NCBI GenBank assembly: GCA_963931865.1
Contig: OZ007515.1
Coordinates: 10,923,663-10,987,662 of the forward strand
DNA length: 64,000 nt
Source: Axinella damicornis
Lineage: Eukaryota; Porifera; Demospongiae; Axinellida; Axinellidae
Reading direction: 5' to 3'
Part shown: in pieces, positions 35,001 to 48,627 of the stretch
How positions within the stretch are numbered: the first letter of the stretch is position 1
How the letters are laid out: each line of letters opens with the position of its first letter
Notes under the pieces: generated by a model
What the model was told of the DNA's origin: nothing
Databases searched by the model: none
Seen by the model: the letters and a program-made list of their open reading frames with translations, nothing else
Made by a program: the position numbers and the translations under genes

Positions 35001-38000
35001 CATCACTGGTACTAGAGGTGAGTCTTCCCCCATCCCTAACTGCTCAGTATTGTGATAACAAAGTGGTATAGCAAGCATCCCACTGATATGTATGACGTCA
35101 TGCAGCTATCAGTTCCATGCCTCATGAATCTCATTAGGTCAGGTTATGTACGTTTTGTGCATGGGGGAATGCCTCTGGAAATGTTTGTGATGTCACATGC
35201 TAGTGCAGTACATATACATGCAGTTAAGTGGGGAGAATGTGATTTCCTGTAGCCTTGAACTTTGTCTATTGCTTCATGAAAAATGGCAATTTCGCCATAT
35301 GGAAGCAGTGGTGATTTCTTTTTTGTTTGCCGTGACGAAACGTTACCAGCTGTTACCAGTGTTAGACAGAGAGTTCAGTTCACTGTGGCGACTGTGCTGA
35401 GGACCGCCGGAGAGGTCCATGACAGTATAGATGGGTCCACACTTCATAAGCCATTTTCCCTACTCCGCCCGAATCTCTAGCTGCCACCAACAGAATGCTG
35501 CAGGACCTAAATAATCTCCAGTAGGCTAATAAGTGAAGCTCTCGAACAGAACTCTGGAGACCAGGGTGAATTTTCTCAGGTGTACGTATGTACGTAGCAT
35601 CAGTCTTCCACTTCTTTGAAAGTAGCTTTTATGACTCTTTCAAGATGACTTCCAATTCTCTGAGGAAGCTTTCAGCATATGTAACTGCTCGGGCGTACTA
35701 AGGCATGGGAAATCTATTTCACGTCACACGGAGAATAAATTATAGTGTGCGGAAATATTCATTTAGTGTACGGAGAAAGATAATGGCGGCTCGAAATAAA
35801 AGAGCAGAGGATAGTCTACTAGTGTGTCTCTCTGGATGATAGTTGTAGCTTCGCTTTGTGCTAGTTGTAGCCTATACCTTTGGTAGTTGCTTGTGTGACT
35901 ACGTGGTGCTGCTCCTGTGTGGATTTCGAACGGCAGTATATGCTTGAACTTTATACTGTGTGCTGCTGACTGTGTACATGGAAAGTGTTGGATGAAAGGC
36001 AGAGGTGAAGAACGCTACACAAAGTTGTCGGATATGGCTTGGGGGGTTGAGTATGAATCGGCAATAGCAAAACTTGCTACATGGAAGTGAGTTCACCGTT
36101 GATACTCGTTTATGGGCGTGCTTTGTGTCGTAACGCTATACTCGATGTTGTTGGTGACTGCCGATTCATGTAGATGGTTCCGTGTGTAGTACCATGAGCT
36201 GAACGTGTACAGAAAGTTTGGTCGCGGACAAATGTTGTCTTCACCTCTGCCTTTTGTGATTTATTCTTAAATATTGGACGATTGATGTGAGCCACAATTA
36301 CTAGCCACGCCCACATATGGGGTTTCCATGGTAACGTGCATATAGCTTGGGGTTTCTATTATATAGGTATCATCATACTCCATCTGATTCCTTGTAGTTT
36401 ACAAAATATTGATGAACTGTATGTCTTGAACTCAAATTATGCCAGTCCCGTGCCTTAGTTCGCTTGAGTGTCCTGCAAAAGTGCTTTCAGAAAAGTGTTC
36501 CGAATGAGGGCATAAGCAGCCATGTGGCTGAGGTATAGCTTGCAGGGAATGTACAATGTACTGACACCGCACAGTATTCTGAGTATAGCAAATAGGAGCC
36601 ACCCAGTATCAAGTGATGTCATGTAATGTCATAATGTGGTATGCTGTTTGTCCTAGCCATTATGTTTCTATGGTTCTTGTTTATGCCCACAAACATGATT
36701 CCTATGACCTGAAGACATGTCATTACTGCATGCCTCGATGTGTTGTAGGGTTGTGTTGACCCTGAAGTTCATTAAGACAGGTGGACCCTGGTATGTTGTT
36801 GCCTTCGTTATGATGTTGGGTTGACATGATTTTGCTGCCCTGTTTTGTAATTATGTAGTGCTGGGTTGATAACTTAATTTTAACTGTATAGCATGCTCCA
36901 TTCAGGTAGAGTGTGTCATTGACCTGTGCGGCCCTTTGAGGTGTCCCATTCATGCAAAGTGAAGTGTGTCATTGACCTCTCCATGTTCCCTTGGAGACTG
37001 TATTGAGGAAGGGGAAAGTACCGTATACAAACCAGGCCAACCAAATCAACCATCTTGATAAGTTAGTGGGAATACGATGACATCATTTGACATTATGTAG
37101 GTGTACCTTCTCTACTCAGTAAAACCAACAACCTATTCAGGTGCTAGTATTCAAGAGTGGAGCTGAGAGGATCACACCGTCATGACCATGGGACTGATAG
37201 GATCACCATCATGACTGTGTACTGGTACTGAACCAGTTAGTTGATCCAGTTAAAGTTATGTACACTACGCGTCTTTAAAGTTGATGCTTTGATTCGTCCG
37301 TCACTGGTCCGGGTTTCCGTTACAAACACATCTCCAGAAGACCTAAACACAGCTCCGGAAGTCATAAACGAACTCCAGAACTCCAGCACTCTTCGGAAGA
37401 AGCCTTCTCTGTCTTCGGAAAAAACCGTCCGACTCTCGGGTGAAGCTTCCGGTTTTCCGAAGAAGCCTTCCAGTTCGCGGCAAAGTTGCGCCCCAAATGC
37501 ATATCAGAAAAGCATTCTCAATGTCGGCATCGATTTTAAAGATGTGTACCATAGGTTATGTAAAAATTGTGGTGGAATGGGTGTGATCGACTGCAATATT
37601 TCAAAGTATGATGCAATTGTTTATAAAATGAGGTGCTCTGAAATCTGATTGGAGCTGCTACCTCAGGCTCATCTGCTAAGCACTGACCATGTGAGTACCG
37701 TAACTTTACTTTGCGTGCATGTACTTTACTTTGCGGACTTTGCGAGTGCTTACACCATCACAAAGAAATCATCGCAACAGCAATGAAATTCCGGATTGGA
37801 TCAGCTAAAACATCTACGTACATCTTTGGTCTTGTGCTGTGATAACTTCACACCTGGATCTTTGGTGGAGCCAGTGCTAATCGGACCAAACTAGACCAGT
37901 GGGTGTCACGTCTTTGACCTCGCTAGCTCTATCAAACAGTGCATGTCACATGACATTTTGGGACATGACTACACCAGCTAGACATCATTTGTTGTGGCAG

Positions 38001-41000
38001 CATGAGGTGACTGGTTGGGACTATAGTTAGTGCCTATTTTACCTGATAACATAATATTATCAGTGTGTTCTGTTGATAGTGATTATCCCCATGTAGGGAA
38101 TGATCATGTTGGTGATCGATGTCATCTGACATCACAGGGCATCACTGATGTGACTATGGGTAGAGTCTGAAGCAGCCAAATATGACTGTCGCAAGTCTGC
38201 ATTGTCAACATCTGCCAAAGTTCTTGACCTAGATGCAGAATTGTAATGCTACAGTGACGTTTTGATCTGAGTAGGTCTTCTTTAATTAGGCCTACTTGCT
38301 TGCGGTACAACTGAACATGGTATGTGTTCTGAAACAGCGTGAACAGAATATTTACATTGTGTAAGCGACAATGTGTAGACATGAGACTGACGTCATAATT
38401 GAGTACAGTGATGTAAAATGTAAAAATCCTACATCGTTTAGCATACATGTTGGCAAAGGCGATGTGGCTTCCGATGTGGCTTCTGATGTGGCTTCCGTAT
38501 AGGTACAGAATAATTGCGAGCGAAGCGAGTCTACTAGCGAGTTCAATTGCGATTTGCGCAGTGGTAGATTTTGCAGGATCTCGGACATTGTCCGTATACT
38601 ACTCCGGATACCGTACGTCGAAACTGAAAGTCTTGGCACGTGCTAGCCTCGTTCCCAGCCCCGCGCGCCGTTTTCGGTTGCACAAAAGGCGGGGCCTGGG
38701 AACGAGGCTAGGCACGTGCATGTCACAAGCTTCACTCGCCCAATGCGCAGCATTCTCCTAGTTATATGTATTCCAAGTATGTTTTATATGTGGACTTTCA
38801 GATGAAAGTGTACAGTAAACATTCAAGGTCGCCTGTATGGTATGTTCTTCAATTAGCAGTGCTGCTTGTAGTCCAGGGGTCGAATGTCTATTTTGGGTTA
38901 GTGTGACTGACCCCGCATGCCAAAGATGTCCAGTTGCATTCCAATGTACGCAAACTGAATGAAACCCTTTGGTGTTGATTACTTATGTGGATTGATATGA
39001 TACGTGGAAAGATACAGTCCTACTGTGGACATCGTCAGCTGTCCCAGCTGGTAACCCAGATACAGTCCTACTGTGGACATCGTCAGCTGTCCCAGCTGGT
39101 AACCCAGATACATTCCTACAGTGGACATCGTCAGCTGTCCCAGCTGGTAACCCAGATACATTCCTACAGTGGACATCGTCAGCTGTCCCAGCTGGTAACC
39201 AAGCCCTCCCCCTGACATGTTCCTACTGTGGACATCGTCAGCTGTCCCAGCTGGTAACCAAGCCCTCCCCCTGACATGTTCCTACTGTGGACATCGTCAG
39301 CTGTCCCAGCTGGTAACCAAGCCCTCCCCCTGACATGTTCCTACTGTGGACATCGTCAGCTGTCCCAGCTGGTAACCAAGCCCTCCCCCTGACATGTTCC
39401 TACTGTGGACATCGTCAGCTGTCCCAGCTGGTAACCAAGCCCTCCCCCTGACATGTTCCTACTGTGGACATTGTCAGTTGTCCCAGCTGGTAACCAAGCC
39501 CGCCTGACATGCCGATGGCCGAATTACACGATGACTTCCATTGTGCATGTGGGTGTAATGGGTGCGAGGTGGGGTAACTGGTGTGAGGTGGTTTGACTGG
39601 TGTGGGGGTGAGATGGTGTTGGGGTGAGATGGTGTGGGGGTGAGTAGCCTCATTTCCAGGCCGCGTTGGAGGAGAGAAAGTGCTTTCTGTTCTCCTACAT
39701 GGCCTGGGAACGAGGCTAGGGGGTGAGATGGCGTAACTAGCTGGTGAGCTGGTGAGGTGGTGTAACTGGTGTGGGGAGTGAGGTGGTGTAACTGGTGTGG
39801 GGATGAGGTGGTGTAACTGGTGTGGGGGGTGAGATGGTACGTGTAACTGGTGTGGGGGGTGAGGTGGTGTAACTGGTGTGGGGGATGAGGTGGTGTAACT
39901 GGTGTGGGGGGTGAGGTGGTGTAACTAGTGTGGGGAGTGAGGTGGTGTAACTATAGTGTGCAGAGTGAGGTGGTGTAACTGGTGTGGGGGATGAGGTGGT
40001 GTAACTGGTGTGGGGGTGAGGTGGTGTAACTGGTGTGGGGATGAGGTGGTGTAACTGGTGTGGGGGGTGAGGTGGTGTAACTGGTGTGGGGGGTGAGGTG
40101 GTGTAACTGGTGTAGGGGTGAGGCAGTGTATATATACGTACCAGTGCTCAGTCTGTCTCTGGTCAGTGAGCCAGGAATTGCATCACTGGTTTTACTTCTA
40201 TTTTTGGTTTCTAAGTAGCCGGAAGCTTGGTTTTAAAATGTCAACAAAAGCCACACTTTTATTATGATGTAATCCGACAACACTGATAATAGCTTCAAAG
40301 AAAAGTCCACATTCTTGTACCAGTGGGTTCAGGATATCTTACCGGTAGCATTACCATACAAACATGTGATGTCACAGGGCAACCGTGATGTCACCAGGCA
40401 TCTTGCATCAATTGAAAGTTGTTAGCTGATTTTGTCACCCAGAAAGTTAAACAACCGGACTCAGAGTCTCTGGTGAACTTCTAGGTACCCAGGATGGCAT
40501 CACATTATGTAATCCTTGCATCACAGCTGTGACTGCAGGAGTACCCTAGCCTCACTCCTAGGCCGCCCCGCCCAGCTTTTCGCTGCTTGCAGTACAGAAA
40601 AGCGGGGAGAACCTAGCCTGGTATGTTTTGTCACGTGAGGATTACATAATCAACTAATGGCCAAAATTTTCGAACGAAAAAGCGAAGTTTTGTGTATTTG
40701 TTCGGCCAACTATACGTTCAACGCTTGGTGTGTAAGACAGTCGCCCCTCGCTAGCCAGATACGTGTGGTAGGCTACCTCATACCTTAGCTCTTCTTGCTG
40801 TTCTGAGCCCCAGATCGCCCACGTTCAATTAGGTCCTTTCTACCACCTTTCTACCCTCGACGTCACGCATGTGAGGAAACATATCAGGCCCTTCACATTC
40901 TTTCGTGCAACCGAAAGCGGCGCGCGGGCCTGGGAACGAGGCTAGGAATACCCTTCATTCCAATGAAGATGTGGTGCACACTAATTAAAGAAATTAGTAT

Positions 41001-44000
41001 TGTAGTTACTTTCCACTAATTTGTAGTTTGAGAAGCTTTCTCCAAGGCTGAGATGGTTCCCAAACTTGGTGTGTAGAAGACACCCACTGATACTACAAAG
41101 CGCTCAGATATCAATTTCGAATAATTGATGGCCAAAGTGAAGCCACTTGGAGTCAAGGGTATGGAATCTAGCGGATGTTATTTGAGCTTGTGCCATGTTA
41201 CTTCACCAACAAAATAGTTATACACGTGTGAGTGCGACCGATTGATGCGTGTCTGTAGCTGTTGGCCTGCAGCATATGCATCCCTATATGAACATGGAAA
41301 GTATCTGGCATAAGGGACGCCCCTTTGGGGACCTCCTCACTAAGGGAAGCCTGAGGGTGACCACACAATAAGTATGATTCTACGAAAAGGCATCATCGTA
41401 GGTTGCAACTGCCGCACTTGATTAGCACTCACTTGTAATATTGAACTTTGTATGTAGAACAGGTCGTGTATATACAAATTGTCAATTGGCCAGGTATGTG
41501 GTGATGTCACAATGGTAGGCGCATAATGTGAGATACGTGAACTCTGGACAAGAGCGAGCAGCTGGAATTTGGCATGAGTGGGAATTAATTATGCAAATTC
41601 TATAGTTCAGTTCACCTGAAGAAGGCCTGTATGGACCAAAGACCTAAGTGAAGAAAGGGTGTGACCGGGGGGGGGGGGGGGGGGGGGGGGGTTGCAGATC
41701 TATGTAGGCTGACAGCATGGCCGAGTGTCTGGTTGTGTTGGCCCCAGTTCCATATCCTGCTGAATTGGGAGCGGTTGAAGTGGCCAGAGACTGAGTGTTA
41801 AAAATGACTTCCAGAAATAGTGTTAAACAATAACTCAATAAATTGTTAGCCAAATTTGTCGCTGCTGTGCTAGCTACGAAATCCCAAGGCAGAAGTCATG
41901 AGTCACCCTGGGGAGTCGTGACACACAATTTTGACAACTGTCATGTCTTCAGTGGAATGTGGTGATATGGTGTGGAGAATTCATACTTGTTATGTAAGAG
42001 TTTATGTAATGTCCTGGACGGTATTGTAGGCTGCTTGCTGACTGCATGCTTTCTGAGTATCAGACCATATTTGACTAATACATTAATAGTGTTAGTGCGG
42101 ATTTGGCTCAGGGTGGAAGCTTAGCCTCGTTCCGAGGCTAGTGAAAGCTGTGCTGGATGCCCAAGTCCAAGACCCAAAACAATATGAACACAATTATGCA
42201 CAATGTCATGTGTATAACGGCCAGCTCTGACCTTTGAAACTGTTATACACATGACCATTTTGCACATAGAGACCACATTGGCAGGTCATTCCTCGTCTGA
42301 ACTTAAGGCCAAGGGTTCCATCAATTTCTCTGTGTATGGTATACAAGCCGATATTTGGAATGCTTTTCCGACATGCATTTGCAGCGCAGGTTCGCTGCAA
42401 ATCGGAAAGGCTTCTTCCGAAAATCGGAAAGGCTTCTTCCATAATCAGGAAGCTTCTTCCAAAGATGTAGAAAGCTTCCGAAGAATGCTGGCTTTGTTTT
42501 AGCCTCGAACCCAGGTTTGTATGCACCTATTAAGTTTCTGAAAATGGTGCAGCTTCGCTTCCACTTGCGTTCCTATGGGAACAGCACGTATAAGCAGGTA
42601 GCCTCTTCTCCAACGATGTGATGGTAAGTGCAAATACATTTCAATTTTGACTGCCAGTCCAATAAAACTCTGCCACTGCTGACCTTGGTGTCCATAATTC
42701 ATTATGATACTCGATTAGATTATATGGGTATCATACCTTTTGTGTGTGTGTCACGTCTCCATTGGACTCGGCCTGTGATGCAAAGTGATGCAATGTGATG
42801 TCACTCTTTGATATTCACAATTGTTGGTGAAGGTCAAATATTTAGAGTTCTTGTAGTCACATCAGCATATGTTTAGCCAATAGCTTTCATTGGGTGATGC
42901 GTGGTGACATCATCTGATATGATGTGCAATGGCATGTAAATTTACTTACTCGGCTATTCCAGCCCCACCCACTATCATCAGCTGTCTGAGGTGCAAGAGA
43001 TATATGTCCAGCATGGTTGGTTGTCGGAAGAAGTTATATGTACCTGTGAACCGGTGAAGTGCCAGCTAGAGTTAAGGATGCATGAGTTCTGTACCCTTGG
43101 GGTTGGACCAGTTTGGCTCGATTGTAGAGCCCGCTGGGCTGATCACACACGAGCGTCTAGGTTTACAACCATGAATACAATTGGAATGAATCACTTCAGT
43201 GAGATCTGATTGGTCAGTGGAAACACAATCAAGTGCAATGTTTCTAGACCCTCTCACCCTCCGTGCGTGGCTTCACCGCACACCCACTTGACCGGCCGGA
43301 CGGAGAGGGACTAGCGGCTAGACTGGACCATTCCCATCAGAGATACTGCATACTGTCTATGATATCAGTATTTCCCTTCACTATAGCTAAATAGACTCGT
43401 ATACTTCAGGGTTCAGTAATCACTACCCAGAGTGATGTGTTTACAACATTTTTATACTTGATAGATGACAAAAAGCTTCCAGTAGTTTGCAAGAGCTTGC
43501 ATTTCATTTAGAAACTATATTTACTGTAGCCCTGATGATGTCACCATGGTTACTGTAGCCCCGATGATGTCACCATGTTTACTGTAGCCCCGATGATGTC
43601 ATCATGTTTATTCCTAATAAAGCACATTCCACATCCAATGTTCTGCAAAGCACTACATGCAATGGGGGTATATTGTTTTACTGGTCACCTCATGTTGTAG
43701 TACATGTTCATGTTGTAGTACATGTTGTAGTACATGTTGTAGTACATGTTGGGGGGGGGGGGGGTGCTTTCTTACAAATATATTTGAACGTCAGTCCAAT
43801 GGAATGCAATGACCTTGATAATTATGTACGTATGTGAATACCCCTTTTTTGTGTGTGAGTCACGTCTCCATTGGAATGAGGATGACTCGGCCTGTGATGC
43901 ACAGTGATGCAATGTGATGTCACTTCACAATTTGGTGAAGGTCAAATGTTTAGAGTTCTTGTAGTCACATCAGCATGTTTAGCCAATGATAGTCATTGGG

Positions 44001-47000
44001 TGATGTTGTATGATGCCCAATGGCATGTTAATGTACTGAGGGTAGTCAGCCCCACCCACTACCATCAGCTGTCTGAGGGTCAAGAACCCTACTTACATGA
44101 TACTATCCTTTCTTGTGTGTGTCACATCTTCAATGGAATGAGGATGACTCGGCCTGTGATGCAAAGTGATGCGATGTGATGTCACTCGTTGATATTCACA
44201 AATGTTGGTGAAGGAATTTTAGAGTTCTGTGGTTACATCAGCATAATTATGTTTGGTAGCTTTCATGTTGCTATGATGCCCAATGGCATAATTATACTGA
44301 GGAAGTCAGCTATTCCAGCCCTGCCCGCTACCATCAGCTGTCTGCGGGTCAAGATGTGTGTGTCACGTCTCATTGGAATGAGCATGACTCGGCCTGTGAT
44401 GCAAAGTGATGCAGTGTGATGTCACTCTTTGATGTTCACAAATGTTGGGGAAGGAGTTCTGTGGTCTCGTCAGCATATGTTTAGCCAACAGCTTTCATTG
44501 GGTGATGTTGATATGGTGCCCAATGGCATGTAAATATACTGAGAGTAGTCAGCTATTCCAGCCCCACCCACTACCATCAGCTGCCCGAGGGTCAAGAGAT
44601 ACATGCACATTGTCCAGCATGGTTGACTGTATGCCCATCCCAGTCTCTGTTCGCGTTCACCGTTACGAAGAGTGAGGAGACTGGGATGAAGCATGAGGAG
44701 AGAGATTATGTGGAGAAATGAACCAACTACTCGATGGTACACATCTTACTAAATGATTCCATCCTTCTGTCCGACTTGTGTTTATGGGGCAGTTTCACTA
44801 CAAACCAGAAGGCTTCTTCCGAGAATCAGACAACTTTATTCGATAACTGGGAGGTTGCTTTCAATGGACTACTCACTGGGTTTGTGCACCTCTTGCAAGG
44901 AGAAGGTAAGGTGTGCCCATCTGAAGTTGTGTTTGTACATAACAAACACTTGTTACTATGGGAACAGCAACCTACCGATTAAGGTGATGGTATAGTGCCA
45001 GCTTCTTGCAAATAATATATTTGACCGTCAGCCCAATGAAATTATGCCGATGCAAGTAATTCCGACCTTGGTGACTTATCATAATTGTGTACGTGATTAT
45101 GAGTCATGTCTCCATTGGAATGAGGATGACTCGGCCTGTGATGCACAGTGATGCAATGTGATGTCACTTCACAATTTTGGTGAAGGTCAAATGTTTAGAG
45201 TTCTTGTAGTCACATCAGCATGTGTTTAGCCAATGATAGTCATTGGGTGATGTTGTATGATGCCCAAAGGCATGTAAATATACTGAGGTAGTCAGCCCCA
45301 CCCACTACATCAGCAGTCTCAAGAGAGATATCATAATTCACTACCTTTTTTGTGTGTGTCATGTCTTCAGTGGAATGAGGATGACTCGGCCTGTGATGCA
45401 AAGTGATGCAATATGATGTCACTCTTTGATCCTCAAAATTGTTGGTGAAAGATCTTTCTGTGGTCACAGCAGCATACATACATGTATGTTTAGCCCAAAG
45501 CTTTGATTGGGATTGGGTATGTTGATATGATGCCCATGGCATGTGAGGATAGTCAGCCCCACCCACTACCACAAGCAGTCTGAGGATAGTCAGCCCCACC
45601 CACTACCACAAGCAGTCTGAGGATAGTCAGCCCCACCCACTACCACGGGCGGTCTGAGGATAGTCAGCCCTACCCACTACCACGGGCGGTCTGAGGGTAG
45701 TCAGCCCCACCCACTACCACGGGCGGTCTGAGGATAGTCAGCCCTACCCACTACCACGGGCGGTCTGAGGGTAGTCAGCCCCACCCACTACCACAAGCAG
45801 TCTGAGGGTAGTCAGCCCCACCCACTACCATGAGCAGTCTGAGAGTCCAGAGATATATTTGTGCTACATGGTTTTATATGCCCCATCCTAGTTTTGGATC
45901 ATGAATACTATTACTGCAGCGAGGAGACTGGGATGATATTTGAGTAGAAAAGTTAATACCATAACACCGTTTTGCAGGTACTATACTTTGGTGAACTTTA
46001 TGAGTGCTTACAGCAATACAAGATTTACTACTATGATGATTTTGGGAGTGGCTCTTAGTGGGTGTGGTCGGAACACTGACATTGAAATTCACATTAGCTA
46101 GCTGTCCGAGGGGAGTAGCTTGGAGCTCTCAGCAAGCTCTACCAACCTCCCTGGCCTTTTACTATGATTCCTGTTGCTGGTATCGACAAGTTAGGTCTTG
46201 GAGGGGGTGGATGACTCTAAGTTTGCTGGACATAGTTTCCGCATAGGTGCGGCCACGATGGCTGTGTCGGTGGGTTTGGAGGACTCGTGACTATCTGCAA
46301 GTTTGATATCAGAGAATGCTTGTGACTGGATTTTACAGGACCGCACACAGAGCGCGCATCCTAGTGCTTGCATAGCAGAACTCCACGGCATCCAATGGTA
46401 TATCTCTTATACTCCATAGTGCATGTTGCTTATTGCAGTAAGCCTGAGCGAGCTCCGTATTAGAAATTTTTGCCCACGTAACAGATTACACACTGGTATA
46501 TACCATCGATCAGCAGTCTATGCTTTAAGAGAGAGATTCACTTTAGATCTGTCCTGAACCAGAAAGACACTGCAACCTGAGCCCGGCCCTTTGCTCTTGT
46601 TGTGATATACAAGGCCGCTGTTGTGATATACAAGGCCGCTGTTGTGATATACAAAGCTGCTGTTGTGATATACAAAGCTGCTGTTGTGATATACACGGCC
46701 GCAGACTGAATGTCCGTTACTGCTGTGGTGACAGCTCCTTGATGTTCATTGCATGGTTCAATGTCAACCGTTCTCATTCAATACTCGTTATAACCACACC
46801 CACTAAGAGCCGATCAATGTTTAACCACACCCACTAAAAGCCAATCAGTGTTTAACCATCCCACTAAGAGCCAATCGATGTTTAACCACACCCACTAAGA
46901 GCCAATCAGTGTTTACTTTTATTTGTGATGCTGTAAGCACTGACATAGTCAGCAGAAGTGAAGTACGTACGTACATGCAGAAATGGAAGGTTTGCATGGT

Positions 47001-48596
47001 ATTAAAACCACTGCTAACAATAGATTCAATTCTGGATCATTAATTTTGTCATCAATTTTGATCCCGATTAGATACAAAGCTTTCATAATTGTGTCAGCCA
47101 AAATTGCAAATAATACCAACGCTGACCTTGGTGTCTATAATTCACATGATACTACGTGATTAGATTATGTTGATGCCATAACTGTTTGTGTCACGTCTCC
47201 ATTGGAATGAGCATGACTCGGCCTGTGATGCAAAGTGATGCAATGTGATGTCACTCTTTGATCTTCACAATTGTTGGTGAAGGTCAAATATTTAAAGTCA
47301 CATCATCATAATTATGTTTAGCCAATAGCTTTCATTGGGTGATGCGTGGTGACATCATCTGATATGATGCACAATGGCATGTAAATTTACTGAGGAAGTC
47401 AGCTATTCCAGCCCCACCCACTACCATCAGCTGTCTGAGAGGGTCATGAGAGATATCATAATTCACTACCTTGTGTGTGTCACGTCTTCAATGGAATGAG
47501 GATGACTCACCTGTGTGATGCAGTGTGATGTCACTCTTTGATCTTCACGTCAAATTTGAGAGTTCCATCATCCTGTTTACCCAAATGCTAGTGATATGAT
47601 CTGATTTGACGCACAATAGCATGTCTGAGGGTCATGGGAGAATTTGCATTTGTCCAGCTTAGTTGATTTGTATTTGTACGCCTCTTCCCAGCTTCTGTTT
47701 ATGTGAAGAGCGAGGAAACCGTAATGAAACATGAGAGATTTCAAACTCAAGGCAGAGGTCCACTAGAGAGGCCTGTTAGCAAACAAGAAACTAGTACAGT
47801 GTGTATTCACAAGAGCTGCTGCTAAAGGCAGAGCCTGTTATGACTCAACAATCTTCTATTCAGAGTGTGGAATTAGAATGTTGTTTTTTGTAATGATTGT
47901 TACCATGGCAACATGCTAGTTACTATGGCAACATGCTAGTTGCCATGGTAGAAATTGTCACCATGCTTGATGAATACAAGTGTTTTAGATACCTGAAGGT
48001 GATCAAGTGGGCGTGAGCATGGCCCCGCCCATTGATACTGTATACTGTCTATGAAATCAGCATCTCTGATTTTCAGCACCCTTTGACTAGCTAAATCGAC
48101 TTCATAGACTTCTGATTTCAGTAACAGAATCAAGGCCTAACCAATTCGTAATAATTACGCTGTTGTGCACAGGATTCTACTATTAAAGTTATTTACGGTA
48201 GCCCCAATGATGTCAGCATGTTTATTCCACAGTCCGCATCCAGCGTCTTGCAAAATACCTTGCGCAACGTGGTTGTTATGTATGTGACCATGCAGCCTGT
48301 TGCAAGGGGAAGGCAAGGTATGCCCATCAGAATTTTTTTTTTTATGTTGCTTTGTACTAGCCTCGTTCCCAGGCCTACCCCGTTTTTTCTGTTCTTGGGT
48401 TTTGACTCAACCTGGAAGGCCTGGTATTATTCATCACGTGCTTTATGTCAAGTTGACGTAGGGGGGGGGCACCACAAATAAGTTTAGAAAACTGCCGACG
48501 AAGTTGTGTGGATCGTCTGAGAGTCTCGACTAGGCGCGGAGCGTTCGAACGAGCCGACTGGATGATGAACAGCCTTCAGGACCTGCTGAAATGACT

Positions 48597-48627
<31 letters not shown>

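Noticed and set aside
37241..37648. 135-codon gene
   Set aside because: Most of it is the TTCCGAAGAAG foldback repeat that recurs at three other sites.
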